DNA of 7,638 bases from NCBI GenBank assembly GCA_028276215.1, contig JAPYWT010000105.1, forward strand, positions 1-7,638, in the 5' to 3' direction. The position numbers were made by a program, and so were the translations under genes. The notes beneath the pieces are model-generated. The model worked only from the letters and a program-made list of their open reading frames with translations. It ran no database searches and was not told where the DNA came from. Below, in pieces: positions 5,899 through 7,638 of the stretch; the stretch's first letter is position 1; each line of letters opens with the position of its first letter. This DNA comes from Thermoflexus sp. (GTDB taxonomy: Bacteria > Chloroflexota > Anaerolineae > B4-G1 > DUEL01).

Positions 5899-5925
5899 AA
5901 ACACACCTTCTACAAGCGAGTCCCT

Positions 5926-7638
5926 ATGTTCTACTACGGCTGCGACTACTACCCTGAACATCGCCCGGAGTCCTTCTGGGAAGACGATGCCCGCCGGATG
6001 CAAGAGGCGGGCTTCAATGTGGTCCGCATCGGCGAGTTCGCCTGGGCCCGGATGGAGCCGACCGAAGGCCAGTACGACTGGGGGTGGCTGGACCGGGCCA
6101 TAGACGTCCTCTACCGGCACGGGATGCGTGTTGTCCTGGGCACGCCCACGGCGGCCCCGCCCCCCTGGCTGACGACGGCCCACCCCGAAGTCCTCCCCCG
6201 CGACCGGTACCGCCGGGTCCGCCATGCCGGGAGCCGCCGCCACTACTGCCCCAACAGCCCCACCTATCAGGAATACACCCGCCGCATCGTCACCGCCATG
6301 GCCGAGCGGTACGGTTCCGATGAGCGGGTGGTCGGCTGGCAGATTGATAACGAGTTCGGCTGCCACGACACCGGCCTCTGCTACTGCGACGTCTGCGCCG
6401 CCCGGTTCCGGGAATGGCTGAAGGACCGCTACGGTTCTCTGGACGGACTCAACGAGGCCTGGGGGACCGTCTTCTGGTCGGCCATCTACCGCTCGTGGGA
6501 CGAGATTCCCCTCCCCTGGGCCGCGCCGGCCGAACACAACCCGGCGCACCTGCTGGACTTCCTCCGCTTCGGCACCGACTCCTTCCGCCGCTACCAGCAG
6601 TTGCAGATAGACATCCTCCGGGAGCACGCCCCCGGGCAGTTTGTCACCCACAACTATATGCCCTTCCATTCAAGGGAACTGGATTTCTACGACCTGGCGG
6701 CCCCGCTGGACTTCGTCTCCTGGGACAATTATCACTTCTACGGCGCCACGCCGGCCATCGTCGCGGCCACCCACGACCTGTACTGGGGGCTGAAGGGTCG
6801 CAACTACTGGGTGATGGAACAGCAGGTCAGCCAGGTGAACTGGGCGCCCTACAACCCCGTCTTCCGCCCCGGCGAGGTGGGCCTGAAGGTCTGGCAGGCG
6901 GTGGCCCACGGTGCCGACGGCATTCTCTACTTCGCCTGGCGGTCCACAACGCGGGGCGCCGAAATCTACCACTCCGGCCTGCTGGACTACAGCAACCGCC
7001 CGACCCGGGGGTACGAGGAGGCCCGCCGGATTGGTCAGATTCTCCGGCACCTGGCTCCCTATCTGGAGGGGAGCGTCCCCGTGGCGGAGGTGGCGGTCCT
7101 CCACGACTACGCCTCCCGCTGGTCGCTGGACATCCAGCCCCACCACCGCGACCTGGCCGACGACGAGGCGTTCGGGCGGGCGCTGATGGGGCCCTACCAG
7201 GCCCTTTGGGCCCGCAACGTCCCCGTACACATCCTGCGGGCCGCCCCGGAGACCGACCTCTCGGCCTACAAACTGGTCGTCCTCCCGGCACTGAACCTGG
7301 TCGGGCCCGAACTGGCCCGGCGGTTGGCGGACTACGTCCAGGGTGGCGGGACGCTCCTTGCCACCGCCCGCACCGGCTTCAAGGACGAGTATGGGCGGGT
7401 CCCCGGACAGCCCCCGGGGCATCTGGCCGACCTGATGGGGGTGATGGTGGAGGAGTTTGACTCTCTGCCGCCGGACCGCGGCAACCGGGTGCGGTTTGTG
7501 GACGGGCCCACCGGCTCCGTTCCCGTCTCCCTGTGGATGGAGATTCTGCAGCCGACCGGGGCCCGGCCGCTGGCGGTTTACGAGAAGGACTTCTATGCCG
7601 GGAAGCCGGCCGCAACCATTTGGGCGCAGGGCCGGGGC
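5926..7638 (+). CDS. GH42 beta-galactosidase, 3' end cut off by the window
   Basis: This is a retaining family-42 glycosidase, acting on beta-D-galactosides and in some members alpha-L-arabinopyranosides. 571 codons are present and the frame is still open at the last base; family members usually have about 650-700 residues. The start MFYYGCDYYPEH is the typical GH42 N-terminus. The acid/base is E143 in WQIDNEFG and the nucleophile is E298 in WVMEQ, followed by the expected SQVNW. C108, C152, C154 and C157 have the spacing of the zinc-binding cluster of the Thermus A4 enzyme. The barrel runs to about residue 375, and the trimerisation domain starts near residue 386 (VAEVAVLHDYASRW). No signal peptide is visible, so it should be cytoplasmic, acting on imported oligosaccharide. 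ATG 5926 is chosen because it gives the family N-terminus, although only a weak GCGAG (5916-5920) stands in for a Shine-Dalgarno. Confidence 0.95.
   Translation, partial: MFYYGCDYYPEHRPESFWEDDARRMQEAGFNVVRIGEFAWARMEPTEGQYDWGWLDRAIDVLYRHGMRVVLGTPTAAPPPWLTTAHPEVLPRDRYRRVRHAGSRRHYCPNSPTYQEYTRRIVTAMAERYGSDERVVGWQIDNEFGCHDTGLCYCDVCAARFREWLKDRYGSLDGLNEAWGTVFWSAIYRSWDEIPLPWAAPAEHNPAHLLDFLRFGTDSFRRYQQLQIDILREHAPGQFVTHNYMPFHSRELDFYDLAAPLDFVSWDNYHFYGATPAIVAATHDLYWGLKGRNYWVMEQQVSQVNWAPYNPVFRPGEVGLKVWQAVAHGADGILYFAWRSTTRGAEIYHSGLLDYSNRPTRGYEEARRIGQILRHLAPYLEGSVPVAEVAVLHDYASRWSLDIQPHHRDLADDEAFGRALMGPYQALWARNVPVHILRAAPETDLSAYKLVVLPALNLVGPELARRLADYVQGGGTLLATARTGFKDEYGRVPGQPPGHLADLMGVMVEEFDSLPPDRGNRVRFVDGPTGSVPVSLWMEILQPTGARPLAVYEKDFYAGKPAATIWAQGRG

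Noticed and set aside
5830..7422. Minus-strand open frames opposite the GH42 gene (5830-6669 and 6670-7422)
   Set aside because: They lie antisense to a clear GH42 protein and have no recognisable domain.
6414..7460. 348-codon + strand frame overlapping the GH42 gene
   Set aside because: It is an out-of-frame reading rich in Pro/Arg/Gly; the GH42 frame runs unbroken from 5926 to the window end with correct catalytic residues.

Overview
The window is a carbohydrate-uptake and glycoside-hydrolysis gene cluster from a GC-rich bacterium, with all genes on the + strand. The most likely host is a member of the Chloroflexota, possibly an Anaerolineae-type lineage. This is inferred from the Val/Thr/Glu-rich repeat that follows the lipobox of the binding protein (a linker style common in that phylum), the high GC content, and the interspersed perfect palindromes between genes. 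No rRNA or marker gene is present to confirm it.

Layout. Positions 1-268 are non-coding and structured: a GC-rich stem-loop near 35-66, then a 48-bp-period tandem repeat (147-262) whose best copy can fold as a three-way junction and whose last copy ends in the Shine-Dalgarno of the first gene. 269-2515 encodes a membrane-anchored GH31 glycosidase of the sulfoquinovosidase (YihQ) type. Its two catalytic Asp residues and four of the five known sulfoquinovose-pocket residues are kept, but the sulfonate-binding Arg is a Gln. 2611-3936 encodes a sugar-binding lipoprotein, and 4026-4910 and 4913-5752 encode the two permeases of a CUT1-type ABC importer. 5926 to the right edge encodes a GH42 beta-galactosidase that is cut off by the window end. 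It has its own promoter (TTGCTG, 16 bp, TATAAT) and a leader with a 17-bp hairpin.

How it works together (inference). The GH31 enzyme, held on the outer face of the membrane, would release a sugar from an alpha-glycoside; the lipoprotein would capture the product and the two permeases import it; the GH42 enzyme, with no visible signal peptide, would act in the cytoplasm on a beta-galactoside or alpha-L-arabinopyranoside. No ATPase subunit and no regulator gene are present, so the importer must use an ATPase encoded elsewhere.

The non-coding DNA is rich in perfect dyads. One 28-bp palindrome occurs twice, in inverted orientation, once after the binding-protein gene and once after the second permease gene. 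Each copy is followed by a GC-rich hairpin with a three-base loop. The strongest candidate for something undescribed is the GH31 enzyme: a YihQ-like scaffold, exported rather than cytoplasmic, with the residue that defines sulfonate recognition replaced.
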